DNA of 64,000 nucleotides from Frankia umida. Lineage in GTDB: Bacteria > Actinomycetota > Actinomycetes > Frankiales > Frankiaceae. Shown here one piece after another: positions 8,942-17,847 of the stretch. Location of the stretch: the NCBI RefSeq assembly GCF_023242945.1, contig NZ_JALKFT010000014.1, positions 62,001 to 126,000 of the forward strand. The letters are read 5' to 3'. The stretch's first letter is position 1, and every line of letters begins with the position of its first letter. Both the position numbers and the translations under genes were made by a program. Below the pieces are notes generated by a model. It did not search any database, was not told where the DNA came from, and saw only the letters and a list, made by a program, of their open reading frames with translations.

Positions 8942-9497
8942 CGATCCGCTCTCCCTGCACTTCGAGGACGACGGCGCTCACGTCGGATTCGTCACACGCA
9001 CAGGACGGATCTCCGCGCGCACTCCGGGGACCCTCACCTGAGCCACTGCGGACCCTCTGTACGAGCCGCCCGCCGCCGCTGTCGGATTCGCGTCCGCCTC
9101 GCGGCGCCGCTCTGACGACAGGGCCCCTGCCCGACGCCGGGCCTGTTACGCACGCCGTCGCCGAAACGCCCGGAATCACCCTCGAACCACGCCGGCTCAT
9201 CACCCTGGGCACCCGCTTCGCGACGCAGGGATGCCATCAGTGCAGAGGAGGGGTGGCACATGGTACGCAATGCGACGCTTCCCCGCCTGTCAGAACAAGG
9301 ACTTATCCCGGGGCGGGGGCGACTTATGCGGGCCACATACTATTTCGTTTCAACCCGGGCATCACGATCTTGCGTCGCCGTCGTAGTCGCGCCCCCCGCT
9401 ATGTCCGGCATACCCGAGGAGGCCTCCGATAGACCGCTACGAGCTCATCGATCTGACTCGACGGGCACTCAAAATCGCCACGGACCGAACAACTGAC
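8942..9497 (+). other. Divergent intergenic region without a supported gene
   Basis: About 555 bases between the divergently transcribed PfpI-like and Rieske genes. It is less GC-biased than its neighbours near 9300-9400. A 78-codon reading frame (9260-9496) has no ribosome-binding site, no codon bias and no recognisable product, so I regard the stretch as promoter and leader DNA. No convincing operator or leader peptide was found. Confidence 0.5.
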
Positions 9498-10595
9498 ATG
9501 ACGGCCGCGGAACATCGTCAGCCGGCCAGCGTGTACACGGACAGCGAACGCGCCGAGCAGGAACGGGAAGTAGTTCGGCGCGCTCCGCAGCTGGTCGGTT
9601 ATCGATCCGAACTGCCCGAGCCGGGCAGCTACTGCACGAAGACCGTCCTGGATGTGCCGATCCTGCTGACCCGGGATGCCGACGGTCAGGTTCACGCCTT
9701 CCAGAACATCTGCGCGCACCGCGCCGCCCCCGTCGCCACGGGCTGCGGCACGGCCGAGCGGTTCGTCTGCCCGTTCCACGCGTGGACCTACGACAACCAC
9801 GGCCGCTTCGTCGGCGGCCCCGGCCGGGAGGGTTTCCCGACCGCGCTGGCCCCCGGCGTCGGGCTCACCGAGCTGCCCGCCGCCGAATACGCCGGCTTCC
9901 TGTGGCTGAGCCTCGTCCCGCTGGACGGGCCGCTGGACATCGCCGCGCACCTGGGTGACCTTGGGCCGGAGCTCGCCTCCTGGAACGTCGGGTCCTGGTC
10001 GCACGTCGGCGAGAAGACACTGGACGCGCCAGTCAACTGGAAGCTCGCTCTGGACACGTTCGCGGAGAACTACCATTTCGCGACCGTCCACCGGGACTCG
10101 TTCGGCACCTTCGCCCGCAGCAACTGCGCCCTGTTCGACTCCTACGGTCCGCACCACCGGTTGGTGTTCCCGTTGCGGAACATCACCGATATCGCGGACC
10201 AGCCGGAGGACTCCTGGCAGCCACTGAACCACCTGGTGGTCATCTACGCGCTGTTCCCGAACATCGTGTTGTCGTGCACGGTCGCCAACGGCGAGATCTT
10301 CCGGGTCTACCCCGGCCAGACTCCCGGGCAGTCGGTCACCTACCACGACAACGCGACGCTGATGGACATCTCCGACGAGATGATGCGCATCGGTGTCGGC
10401 GAGATCTTCGAGTACGCGCACAGCTCCGTGCGTGACGAGGACTACTCCCTCGCCGCCGACATTCAGCGGGCCCTGGCCTCCGGTGCACGGGACGCGCTGG
10501 TCTTCGGACGCAACGAGCCCGGCCTGCATCACCGGCACGCCGCCGTCGACGCGGCCCTCACCAACACGGTGCTCGCCGACACGCTGGGCGCCTGA
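9498..10595 (+). CDS. Rieske aromatic-ring-hydroxylating oxygenase, alpha subunit type
   Basis: 365 residues. The Rieske [2Fe-2S] site reads C-A-H-R-A-A-P ... C-P-F-H-A-W (about residues 74-97), and the mononuclear iron site D-T-F-A-E-N-Y-H-F-A-T-V-H lies at about 185. The canonical C-x-H-R-G is C-x-H-R-A here, a mild deviation. The protein is smaller than classic alpha subunits (about 430-450) and has no beta-subunit gene beside it, so it may be a homotrimeric demethylase/hydroxylase. The reductase must come from elsewhere. The next gene is a 2-oxoglutarate oxygenase. Start is ATG 9498 with only a weak ribosome-binding site. Confidence 0.87.
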   Translation: MTAAEHRQPASVYTDSERAEQEREVVRRAPQLVGYRSELPEPGSYCTKTVLDVPILLTRDADGQVHAFQNICAHRAAPVATGCGTAERFVCPFHAWTYDNHGRFVGGPGREGFPTALAPGVGLTELPAAEYAGFLWLSLVPLDGPLDIAAHLGDLGPELASWNVGSWSHVGEKTLDAPVNWKLALDTFAENYHFATVHRDSFGTFARSNCALFDSYGPHHRLVFPLRNITDIADQPEDSWQPLNHLVVIYALFPNIVLSCTVANGEIFRVYPGQTPGQSVTYHDNATLMDISDEMMRIGVGEIFEYAHSSVRDEDYSLAADIQRALASGARDALVFGRNEPGLHHRHAAVDAALTNTVLADTLGA

Positions 10596-10612
10596 CCGTC
10601 CCGCACGGACGG
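10596..10612 (+). terminator. Short hairpin directly after the Rieske gene
   Basis: CCGTCC and GGACGG form a 6-bp perfect stem around a 5-base loop immediately after the stop codon. There is no T-tract. It may be a weak terminator or mRNA-stabilising hairpin. Confidence 0.35.
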
Positions 10613-10743
10613 CTCCCCCGCACCAGCACCACCGCGGCGGGCGGGCGGCACTCGCCACCGCCTCGCCCGCCCGCGCCAGCATCGAGGTAGCGTCTGCCCC
10701 CGCTTCCGCGGGTGACTCGTGCGTCACGCTCGAGAGGACGCTG

Positions 10744-11961
10744 ATGCCAGGCCACGAACCAGCCACCCCCGCGGCCCCGGCGAGCATCGTCGCGACCGTC
10801 GACGTCTCCCCCTGGACCCGCCCGGACAGCACCACCAGCACCACCAGCACCACTGTGGACGGCGGCGGTCGTCCCACTCGAGCGGCGACGGCGCGGCGGT
10901 TGGACGAGGTGTGCCGGACGGTGGGCTTCGCGCAGATCGTCGGGCACGGAGTGCCGACGGCACTGATCGCCGAGATGCTCGAGGTCACCACGGAGTTCTT
11001 CGAACGTCCCCTGGCCGAGAAACTGGCGCTGGTGCCGCCGCGGCCGGAGGTCAACCGGGGTTACGCCCCCCTCGGCAGTGAGGCCCTCGCCTACAGCCTC
11101 GGCGCCGAGCGGTCGCTGCCCGACCTGTTCGAGGCGTTCAACATCGGCGTGGACGACTGGCCCGCCGGCGATCCGTACTACGAGGCCGAGGCGCACCGGC
11201 TGTTCGCGCCGAACCTGTGGCCAGCCCGACCGGCGCGGATGCGGGCGGTCTGGACCGCCTACTTCGACGCGCTGACCACCCTCGCCCACCAGCTGATGGC
11301 CGCCTTCGCACACGCCCTCGACCTGCCCACGGACTTCTTCGTCTCCCGCACCGGACGAGCGCCCGACGTGATGCGGGTCAACCGCTACCTGCGCCAGCCC
11401 GGCTCCCCCGCGCCCGCCCCCGGCCAGCTGCGGATGGGCGCCCACACGGACTACGGCGCCTGCACGATCCTGCTCGCCGACGACGTCGACGGCCTGGAGA
11501 TCCTTGGCCCGGACGGGTCATGGCATCCCGTGCGTCCCGTGCCCGGCGCCTTCATCCTCAACGTCGGTGACCTGCTCGCCCGCTGGACGAACGACCGCTG
11601 GCGTTCCACCCTGCACCGCGTCGTCCCCCCACCGCCCGACGCGCACGGCCCCGCCCTACGCCGCTCGATCGCGTTCTTCCACGAGGGCAACCACAACGCC
11701 CTCGTCGAATGCCTCCCCACCTGCGTCACCGCGGACCGCCCCGCGCGCTATCCCACAGAGACCGTCGCCGAGCACCTGCTGGCCAAGCTCCTCGGCCCCC
11801 GCACCCTGTCCACCTCCACCGCCACCTCCACCACCACCGACCGCACCACCACCGACCGCACCACCCCCGACCGCGCTACTCCCGAGCACGCTGCTCCCGA
11901 CCGCACCACCCCCGAGCGTGCTGCTCCTGAGCGCGCCACCCCTGGCCGCGACAGCACGTAG
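10744..11961 (+). CDS. Isopenicillin N synthase-family 2-oxoglutarate/Fe(II) oxygenase
   Basis: 405 residues. A non-haem dioxygenase N-domain (G-F-A-Q-I-V-G-H-G-V-P) precedes the double-stranded beta-helix core with iron ligands in H-T-D-Y-G-A-C-T-I-L (about residue 234) and L-H-R-V-V (about 288), and the 2-oxoglutarate-binding R-R-S-I-A-F-F. The fold includes plant-type oxidases, ethylene-forming enzymes and small-molecule hydroxylases, so the substrate cannot be named. The open frame continues far upstream; I start at ATG 10744, 148 bases after the Rieske gene. The last 50 residues are a Thr/Asp/Arg/Pro pentad repeat (T-T-D-R-T-T-P-D-R-A), a minisatellite expansion of the 3' end. Confidence 0.85.
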   Translation: MPGHEPATPAAPASIVATVDVSPWTRPDSTTSTTSTTVDGGGRPTRAATARRLDEVCRTVGFAQIVGHGVPTALIAEMLEVTTEFFERPLAEKLALVPPRPEVNRGYAPLGSEALAYSLGAERSLPDLFEAFNIGVDDWPAGDPYYEAEAHRLFAPNLWPARPARMRAVWTAYFDALTTLAHQLMAAFAHALDLPTDFFVSRTGRAPDVMRVNRYLRQPGSPAPAPGQLRMGAHTDYGACTILLADDVDGLEILGPDGSWHPVRPVPGAFILNVGDLLARWTNDRWRSTLHRVVPPPPDAHGPALRRSIAFFHEGNHNALVECLPTCVTADRPARYPTETVAEHLLAKLLGPRTLSTSTATSTTTDRTTTDRTTPDRATPEHAAPDRTTPERAAPERATPGRDST

Positions 11962-11970
11962 CGCGCGGGT

Positions 11971-12306
11971 ATGGCTTCCGTACCCATCGCACCCGTCGTC
12001 GCGGCCGGACTCGTCGGCGGCTGCTCCATCGCCCGGCTCAGTGGACGCCGTCCGCTCGGCGGGGTCGTCCTCGCCGCGGCCGGCGCCGTCTGCGGGCGAT
12101 CCTGGCTACGCACCCGCGGACCGGCCCTGACCGGCGTCCTGGTTGGCACCTACCTGACCACCTTCGGCGCCTCCCACCCCCTGGCGAAGAAGCTCGGCGC
12201 CTGGCCGTTGGTACTCACCGTCACCGCCGCCGCCTCGGCCACCTCGTACCTCCTCGCGGACCGCCCCAAGGCCCGCAGCACCAGCTCCCCCTCCCCCGCT
12301 GCCTGA
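11971..12306 (+). CDS. Small hypothetical membrane protein
   Basis: 111 residues with three or four hydrophobic stretches (about 5-20, 28-45, 53-68, 75-95) and a polar Ser/Pro C-terminal tail; V-L-V-G-T-Y-L-T-T-F-G-A-S-H-P-L-A-K-K looks like a conserved loop. Probably an inner-membrane protein of unknown function. It starts 10 bases after the dioxygenase stop codon, so the two are probably cotranscribed. Confidence 0.6.
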   Translation: MASVPIAPVVAAGLVGGCSIARLSGRRPLGGVVLAAAGAVCGRSWLRTRGPALTGVLVGTYLTTFGASHPLAKKLGAWPLVLTVTAAASATSYLLADRPKARSTSSPSPAA

Positions 12307-13300
12307 TCCACTCCCGACTCTCCACCTGATCCACTCCCGCCCCGTCCCCGATCCGTCCCCACCCCGCTCCCGTTCCATCCCGCCCCTCCGTCCGGCCCGC
12401 CCTCCGTCCGGCCCGCCCCTCGGCCTGACCACGTCCCGCGTCGCGCTCCCCGACCACAGTCCAGACGTCCCATTCGTACGGATATGCGACTTTCTACTGG
12501 CACGTGAGGCCGCCGCGGAACGGACTGCGGCACTACGCCGAGGTTTGTTCGGTGCCATGCCGAGGCCTGTTCGGGGAATCAGGCCTCTTCTTTCCGAACA
12601 AACCTCGGCATCCGCGTCTGGGCAGGCCCCTCGCGGCCATCGCGGTGGCATCACGGCCATGGCCTTCACGCTGGGAGTGCAGGCGAAAGCCGAACGCATC
12701 CAAAAGCGCGATCAAGGGTTACCGGACTCCACCCGAGAACGCAGGATCGCCTCGCGCCGAGACTCGGTGAGGAAATCGGGTCCCGATTCTTCGCCAGACC
12801 TCGCCACGATGAGCGACGGCGACTTTTCCTCGGTGATGTGATCCGTTCGGCGCGCGCCTGCGCACCCGCTCCACCTGCCGTGGTGGCCCGGAGACCGATC
12901 CTTTGCCGCGCGGCCCGCCTCGGCGTAAGGCCACCAGGACCTCATCGACACTTTCGGCATGCGTCGACATACACATCGTGATCGCAGCCGGCCGACGACC
13001 GCCGAAGCGGGTGGGCGATCGAAGCCAGCGAACCAGTGCACGAGCGGACGGCCGAGGCGGGCGGGCGGAACCCGCAGAACGGGCAGAGCGGATGGGACTG
13101 GTGGGGCTGGTGGCCCGACCGGAATGGGCGGAACGGGTGGGACGGGCGGAACGGGCGGGTTGGGTGGGACGGGTGGTGGTCAACGAGCGAGGGGGCGGAT
13201 TGGTGGCGGTGGGAAGAGGCGGGGTTTGGGTGCTGGCCGCAACGGGCCACCCCATGTCAGGTGGCGCGATCGCCCGGGTGGGAGTCCCCGCGGATAGCCG
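12307..13300 (+). other. Long intergenic region with palindromic element and G-rich repeats
   Basis: Nearly 1 kb without a supportable gene. The first part is C-rich (short CCGTCC/CCCGC reiterations), then comes the three-armed palindrome at 12537-12611 described separately. Around 13060-13200 there is a run of GGGCGGAAC/GGGTGGGAC reiterations. Reading frames here give Gly-Gly-Thr-rich translations that mimic PGRS proteins but lack starts and ribosome-binding sites. Confidence 0.55.
12537..12611. repeat. Three-armed palindromic intergenic element, copy 1
   Basis: Arms at 12537-12552 and 12557-12574 (both GCCGAGG-n2-TGTTCGG) face a complementary arm at 12594-12611 (CCGAACA-n2-CCTCGGC). The first and third arms are perfectly complementary over 16 bases, whereas the middle arm pairs with a two-base internal mismatch, so two alternative hairpins are possible. 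A related element lies at 43617-43691. Confidence 0.75.
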
Positions 13301-13720
13301 TCAGGTGCCGGTACCGACAGTGGAGGTCACCGCGCGCAGGAGAGCGCCGAGGCGGTCCCAGGCGTGGCGTGCCTCGGCGGCGTACTGCTGTTCGTGTGGC
13401 GGCGCGGAGGCCAGTAGTTGCACCGTCTTCACGGCCGCGTACAGGTACAACGGACGTCCCCGCCAGATGGTCAGCAGGGGGTAGGTCTCGCTGAGTGCCC
13501 GGTGGACGGTGCGTCGCAGGGGGATGTCGGGGCTGCGCTGACCGACGTCCATCCGGTGCAGGATGGTCACCGCGGCGTCGATCTCGTCCATGTCCGGGAT
13601 CCAGAAGCCGGAGACCAGGGCCTGCGCGGCCTCGTCATACGCATCCGCGGCGGCCACCACCGGGTATCCGCCGCCGTGGTGCACAGGGGGCGGCGCCCAG
13701 TCGTCGTCATCATCGGTCAC
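13301..13720 (-). CDS. Hypothetical protein, 139 residues
   Basis: A reading frame from GTG 13720 begins with an acidic T-D-D-D-D-D-W stretch, then Y-P-V-V-A-A-A-D-A-Y-D-E-A-A-Q-A-L, I-P-D-M-D-E-I-D-A-A-V-T-I-L-H-R-M and a mostly helical C-terminal half (L-Y-L-Y-A-A-V-K-T-V-Q-L-L). No family was recognised. The balanced amino acid composition argues for a real gene. It stands alone, divergent from the esterase lipoprotein gene. Confidence 0.6.
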   Translation of the reverse strand: MTDDDDDWAPPPVHHGGGYPVVAAADAYDEAAQALVSGFWIPDMDEIDAAVTILHRMDVGQRSPDIPLRRTVHRALSETYPLLTIWRGRPLYLYAAVKTVQLLASAPPHEQQYAAEARHAWDRLGALLRAVTSTVGTGT

Positions 13721-13975
13721 TGGACCACCGTCCCTGACGCAGGCGGCTGTGGGCCGGACAGTGGCCAGGCCCATAGCCCGCGGCCCCGTTCGGGCACCTG
13801 CCCCACCCCGTTCGGACCAGGTAGGGCGTGGACGGACAACCGGCCCGATCGGGTGGTTCACCCAGCCGCCATGACCCGATTGGACGCAACGGCCCGCCTG
13901 GCGCCAGCGGCCCGGCCGGTCGCAGCGGCCCGGCCGGTCGCGCTGGCCGCGTGCGCGGCTGGGAGCATGGCCGAC

Positions 13976-14914
13976 ATGCGGCCAACCCGGCGGACCCTGC
14001 TGACCACCGCGGTCGGCGCGGCACTGTCCGGAGTCGCCGCGGCCGGCTGCGCGGTGCCCTACGGTTCCGACGACCGCGCGGTCCCCACCGGGACGGCTCA
14101 CGCACGCGGAACGGGCGGGCCGGGGGCGGAGCCGGCGGTCGCGTCGCCACGGGACGATCCGGCGGCGCGGACGGCGCGGACGGCGCTGGCCGCGGCTGGC
14201 CCGGCGGTGGTGACGGCGACCTCGTTCGTCAGCGGGGCGCGGGGACGCGAGGTGACGATGGTGCTGGTCGCGCCGGCCGGTGGAGCCCGCGACCTGCCGG
14301 TCTGCCTGGTGCTGCACGGGCGGGGGGACGACGCTCGCGGTTCGGTCGGGCTGCTCGGGCTTGACGGCCTGCTACCGAGCGTGATCCGTGCGGGGACGCC
14401 GCCGTTCGCGCTGGTCACCCTGGACGGCGGCACCGCCTACTGGCACCGGCGGGCCTCCGGTGATGACCCGGAGGCCATGATTCTGAACGAGGTGCGGCCC
14501 CGGCTCGCCGCGGCCGGGATGCGCACCACACGCCTGGCCGCGTTGGGGTGGTCGATGGGTGGCTACGGCGCGCTGCTGCTCGCCCGGCGCCATCCCGACC
14601 TGGTCGTCGCCGCGGCGGCCAGCAGCCCGGCGATGTGGCACACCTATGGTGCGAGCGCCCCGGGTGCCTTCGACTCGGCCGCCGATTTCGCCGCCCACCG
14701 CGTCCTGGGCGCCGGGCCCGCGCCGGGCGTCGCCTACCGGATCGACTGTGGCGCTTCCGACCCGTTCGCCGTCGTCTCCCGCGAGGCCGTCACGCAGCTA
14801 CAGCCCGCCGAGCACAGCCTCGGCGCCGGTAGCCACGACCCGGCGTACTGGCGCTCGGTCGCCCCCGCCCAGCTCGCCTTCGTCGGCACCGCCCTGCACC
14901 GGACTCTTTCCTGA
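13976..14914 (+). CDS. Exported esterase/lipoprotein, alpha/beta hydrolase fold
   Basis: 312 residues. The N-terminus R-P-T-R-R-T-L-L-T-T-A-V-G-A-A has twin Arg followed by a hydrophobic segment, ending in a lipobox-like A-A-G-C, so it is probably exported (possibly by Tat) and lipid-anchored. The hydrolase core shows V-C-L-V-L-H-G-R-G (oxyanion region), the nucleophile elbow G-W-S-M-G-G-Y-G-A and a late G-S-H-D with the catalytic His, resembling the esterase-D/putative-esterase family. ATG 13976 is chosen because GGGAG lies 10 bases upstream; ATG 13967 is in frame but too close to it. Confidence 0.78.
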   Translation: MRPTRRTLLTTAVGAALSGVAAAGCAVPYGSDDRAVPTGTAHARGTGGPGAEPAVASPRDDPAARTARTALAAAGPAVVTATSFVSGARGREVTMVLVAPAGGARDLPVCLVLHGRGDDARGSVGLLGLDGLLPSVIRAGTPPFALVTLDGGTAYWHRRASGDDPEAMILNEVRPRLAAAGMRTTRLAALGWSMGGYGALLLARRHPDLVVAAAASSPAMWHTYGASAPGAFDSAADFAAHRVLGAGPAPGVAYRIDCGASDPFAVVSREAVTQLQPAEHSLGAGSHDPAYWRSVAPAQLAFVGTALHRTLS

Positions 14915-14950
14915 GCTTCGCGAGCTGCGCCAGTATGGACGGCCGTTAGA

Positions 14951-15006
14951 CAGCTGTTGGACGGCCGGCCGTCGCCAGGGGCGCGTTCCTGGCCGTCCAA
15001 CGCTGT
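14951..15006. terminator. Bidirectional terminator-like hairpin between convergent genes
   Basis: TTGGACGGCC at 14957-14966 and GGCCGTCCAA at 14991-15000 form a perfect 10-bp stem that extends imperfectly outward (CAGCTG/CGCTG). It lies between the 3' ends of the esterase gene (+) and the EthD gene (-). Confidence 0.6.
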
Positions 15007-15028
15007 TTCCCGCGGACAGGAGCGACCG

Positions 15029-15316
15029 TCAGCCGGCGGTCTCGCTGACCTGGACCTGGCCGGGGACGGTGCTGTAGTTGGGCAGGTCGTCGGCGAGGAA
15101 CTTGAAGTCGAGTTTGGCCAGGGCGGCCTTCAGTTCGTCGAGGGAGTCGAAGGTGACGGTGGCGGAGGCCTCGTGCGGGCCGTCGATGCCGCGGGTGACC
15201 TCGACGTCGGAGCGGCCGAGGGCGGCGGCGAAGACGGGGATGTGCTTGTCGCGGTAGTAGTCGTGGTCGAACGTCGCACCTTCGGTCTTCGGATAGAAGA
15301 CGGTCCACCGGATCAC
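15029..15316 (-). CDS. EthD family protein
   Basis: 95 residues from GTG 15316, with GGGAG upstream. The ferredoxin-like EthD/dabb pattern is clear: V-I-R-W-T-V-F-Y-P-K-T-E-G-A-T-F-D-H-D-Y-Y then K-H-I-P-V, and F-D-S-L-D-E-L-K-A-A-L. EthD proteins accompany degradative monooxygenases and polyketide-like pathways, often without an assigned reaction. An LLM gene remnant lies divergently upstream. Confidence 0.8.
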   Translation of the reverse strand: MIRWTVFYPKTEGATFDHDYYRDKHIPVFAAALGRSDVEVTRGIDGPHEASATVTFDSLDELKAALAKLDFKFLADDLPNYSTVPGQVQVSETAG

Positions 15317-15670
15317 TGCGATCTCCCTGCCGCTCGAGACGCGCGGAATGTGTCGTACGCCTCGTCCCAGTGTGCCCAGCTCACCCCAGGGACTCAACAA
15401 ATGCCTGGTCATGGGCGCACGGCAGACCTGACCGCCGGCAGCCGACGGGCCGGCCAGGAGCGCCCCGCCCACCCCAGGACCACAACGTGTCGCACGTCAC
15501 AGATCGAGGGAGTCGGAATCCTGGGCACTTCCCGGGGTGCTGACCATGCACAACACGGACGGCGACGCACGCGGCACAGGCGATCCACGCGGCACAGGCA
15601 GCGATCCACGCAGCACTGATGATCCGCCGAACACAGGCGGTCCACGGAGTACGACAGCGGAGGCAGGCCC
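15317..15670 (+). other. Intergenic region with short tandem repeats
   Basis: About 350 bases between the EthD gene and the LLM remnant. Near 15570-15620 the motif CACGCGGCACAGGC(A)GATC is reiterated imperfectly two to three times. No gene is supported. Confidence 0.45.
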
Positions 15671-16335
15671 ATGGAACTCGGTGTGCACGGAGTGAACATC
15701 ACGGTGGCGGCAACCGGCTCGGTACGGGCATTCTGATCCTGCCGCAGCGCAATCCGCTGGTGCTGGCCAAACAGGCCGCGAGTCTGGACGCGCTCAGCGG
15801 CGGGCGGTTGCTGCTCGGGGTCGGCCCCGGCTGGCAGGAGGCCGAGATGCGGGCGGTCGGCGTGCCCCCGGAGCACCGCGGGGCCCGCACCGACGAGTAC
15901 CTCGACGCGATGACCTCGCTGTGGACGGACGAGTCGCCCGAGTTCCACGGCCGCTACGTCGACTTCGCCGATGTGCTGTCCCCTCCGCGTCCGACGACAC
16001 CCGGCGGGCCGAGGATCATCATCGGCGGGCACAGCCCGGCGGCGTACCGGCGGGCCGTCACCCGCGGGCATGGCTGGTTCGGCACCGGCACCGTCGCCGG
16101 TCTGGAGGAGGGTCTGCGCGGGTTGGAGAAGGCCGCCGCCGAGGTCGACCGCCCGGCCCGCCTCGGCCGGCTCGAGCTCACGTTCATGCACGCCGACCCC
16201 ACCGAGATCAGCGTCGACGCCGTCCGGCGGGTAGCCGACCTCGGGGTCGACCGCTACCTCGTGTTCACGACGCCAAGTCGCACGGTCGCCGCCGCCGAGG
16301 CCCTCCTCGAGCGCCACGCCGACCTGCCCCGCTGA
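15671..16335 (+). pseudogene. LLM-class flavin oxidoreductase with internal deletion near the N-terminus
   Basis: ATG 15671 opens with M-E-L-G-V-H-G-V-N, a typical luciferase-like start, but the frame closes after about 20 codons. In another frame homology resumes at R-L-G-T-G-I-L-I-L-P-Q-R-N-P-L-V-L-A-K-Q and continues intact (S-G-G-R-L-L-L-G-V-G-P-G-W, R-I-I-I-G-G-H-S) to the stop at 16335. Roughly 50-60 residues between beta strand 1 and strand 4 are missing together with a frame change, so the TIM barrel cannot be complete. The family normally uses F420 or FMN. Confidence 0.72.
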
Positions 16336-16405
16336 GCCGGTCGCGTCGGTCTACCCCTCGATCGCGCCGCCGGCGAGGCGCGGACGGTCGCGGAAGGTGA
16401 AGGTC

Positions 16406-16431
16406 GGGCCGGCGGCTCGGCCCGCCGGCCC
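16406..16431. terminator. GC-rich hairpin between convergent genes
   Basis: GGGCCGGCGG and CCGCCGGCCC form a perfect 10-bp stem with a 6-base loop, located between the LLM remnant (+) and the substrate-binding protein gene (-). It probably terminates the minus-strand operon. Confidence 0.55.
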
Positions 16432-16437
16432 GGATGG

Positions 16438-17766
16438 TCAGCCTTCGATCGGGGTGACGCCGACGGGCTTGTAGGGGGTGGGCTGGCCCTTGCCGTCCAG
16501 GACCGTCACCAGGGTGCCGCGGACGCAGGCCGCCGGCTGGCGGGCAACCGCCTTGCCGTTGCAGCGGAACTTCAGGCCGGACGCGCCCGGAAGGTCCTTC
16601 TCCGGCATGGCCTTGACAGCGGCGGTGATGCTTGCCGGTGTGACGTCGCCGGTGAGGCCCTCGGTGGCCGACTGCAGCGCGGCGACGGTGATGAACATCG
16701 TGAACGTGCCGGAGCGATGGATGTCGATGTCGTGGCCGTAGGTGTCCACGACCGCCTTGATCAGCCGGCTCGACGGGTTGTCGGTGCCGACGGGTGAGGG
16801 CGCCGAGACGGACAGGCCCTTGAGGGTGGAGCCGGGCACGGACTTACGGGTCGAGTCCGTGATGCAGACGACGTTCGCGGTCACCGTGCCGGTGAAGCCG
16901 ACCGCCTTGAGACCGTTCAGCGCGCTGATGCAGAACGAGTCGCTGCCCAGCAGTGTCACCAGACCCGGGTCGCTCCTGGTGAACCGCTGCAGCTGCGGCG
17001 TCATGTCGGCGGTGCCGGCCGGAACCGGCACCAGCTCGAAGTCGAGGCCCGCCTGACGGTAGGCGGGCCCGACGGCGCTCTTGTAGTAGGCGGTCACGGT
17101 GGGTACGTCGACCGCCACCGCAGTGATCTTCTTCAGGCCCTTTTCCCTGGCCTGTTCGACCGGGAGGTTGATCGAGCCGTAGTTGGGGTCGGTCAGGGCG
17201 AACGTGGTGTCCGGATCGGCGAGCGGTCCCGGCGCCGAGGTGTTACCGAACACCATCGGGATCCTCGCCGCGTGTACCGGCTGCCAGATGCTCTCCCCCA
17301 CCGAGGACGAACCGACGATGACGGCGGCGACCTTCTCCTCGACCATCCGGTTCCCGCAGTCCGTACCCTTCGCCGGGTCGGCCAGCGCCTCGCACTTGAC
17401 CAGCCGGATCGGCCGGCCGGCGATTCCGCCGCGGTGCGCGTTGAGCCAGGACACGGTCGCGTCGGCCACCCGGCTCTCATACGCCAGGTCGGAGACCGGA
17501 CCCTTGCCGTCGGAGACCATCCCGATCCGCACCGGCGTGCCCTTGGCCTCGTCGGCCGGGCCGAGTTCGGCCGCAGCACTCCCGGCCGACGCCGCGCCGC
17601 TGCTCCCGGCCGCGGGGCTGGCGCCGTCCGACCCGTCCGAACCGCAGGCGGCCAGTAACAGCACGCCGACGGACAACGCGGCCGTGGCGGTCAGTACTCG
17701 TCGAGGCGCACGGGCACCGGACCTGCGTCGCCGCAGGCCCGGGCAGGGAAGAGCGGGGTGCCTCAT
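16438..17766 (-). CDS. ABC transporter substrate-binding lipoprotein (branched-chain amino acid/LivK type)
   Basis: 442 residues. After an Arg-rich n-region comes a signal sequence with lipobox L-L-L-A-A-C-G-S. The mature part has the periplasmic-binding-protein type 1 pattern: T-P-V-R-I-G-M-V-S-D-G-K-G-P-V, V-A-A-V-I-V-G-S-S-S, A-R-I-P-M-V-F-G-N. No permease or ATPase gene is adjacent, so it must use a transporter encoded elsewhere; a LivF-like ATPase begins at the far end of this window. It is last in the run after the two CoA-transferases, suggesting uptake of the acid that they activate. Confidence 0.85.
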   Translation of the reverse strand: MRHPALPCPGLRRRRSGARAPRRVLTATAALSVGVLLLAACGSDGSDGASPAAGSSGAASAGSAAAELGPADEAKGTPVRIGMVSDGKGPVSDLAYESRVADATVSWLNAHRGGIAGRPIRLVKCEALADPAKGTDCGNRMVEEKVAAVIVGSSSVGESIWQPVHAARIPMVFGNTSAPGPLADPDTTFALTDPNYGSINLPVEQAREKGLKKITAVAVDVPTVTAYYKSAVGPAYRQAGLDFELVPVPAGTADMTPQLQRFTRSDPGLVTLLGSDSFCISALNGLKAVGFTGTVTANVVCITDSTRKSVPGSTLKGLSVSAPSPVGTDNPSSRLIKAVVDTYGHDIDIHRSGTFTMFITVAALQSATEGLTGDVTPASITAAVKAMPEKDLPGASGLKFRCNGKAVARQPAACVRGTLVTVLDGKGQPTPYKPVGVTPIEG

Positions 17767-17847
17767 GTTGGTCCCATCTGTCCAGGTGTGATCCGGGCAG
17801 CGCGGGGACGCGCCACCCGGGGGGGCGATCGTCGAGCGGGCTGTCCG

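Noticed and set aside
9310..9400. Possible third Cys leader peptide before the Rieske gene
   Set aside because: A short frame with S-R-S-C-V is present, but the R-x-H-V-D-L-x-R core is missing.
12959..13297. Gly-Gly-Thr-rich frame resembling a PE_PGRS protein
   Set aside because: No start context or signal, and the repeats arise from a simple GGGCGGAAC/GGGTGGGAC run in an intergenic region.
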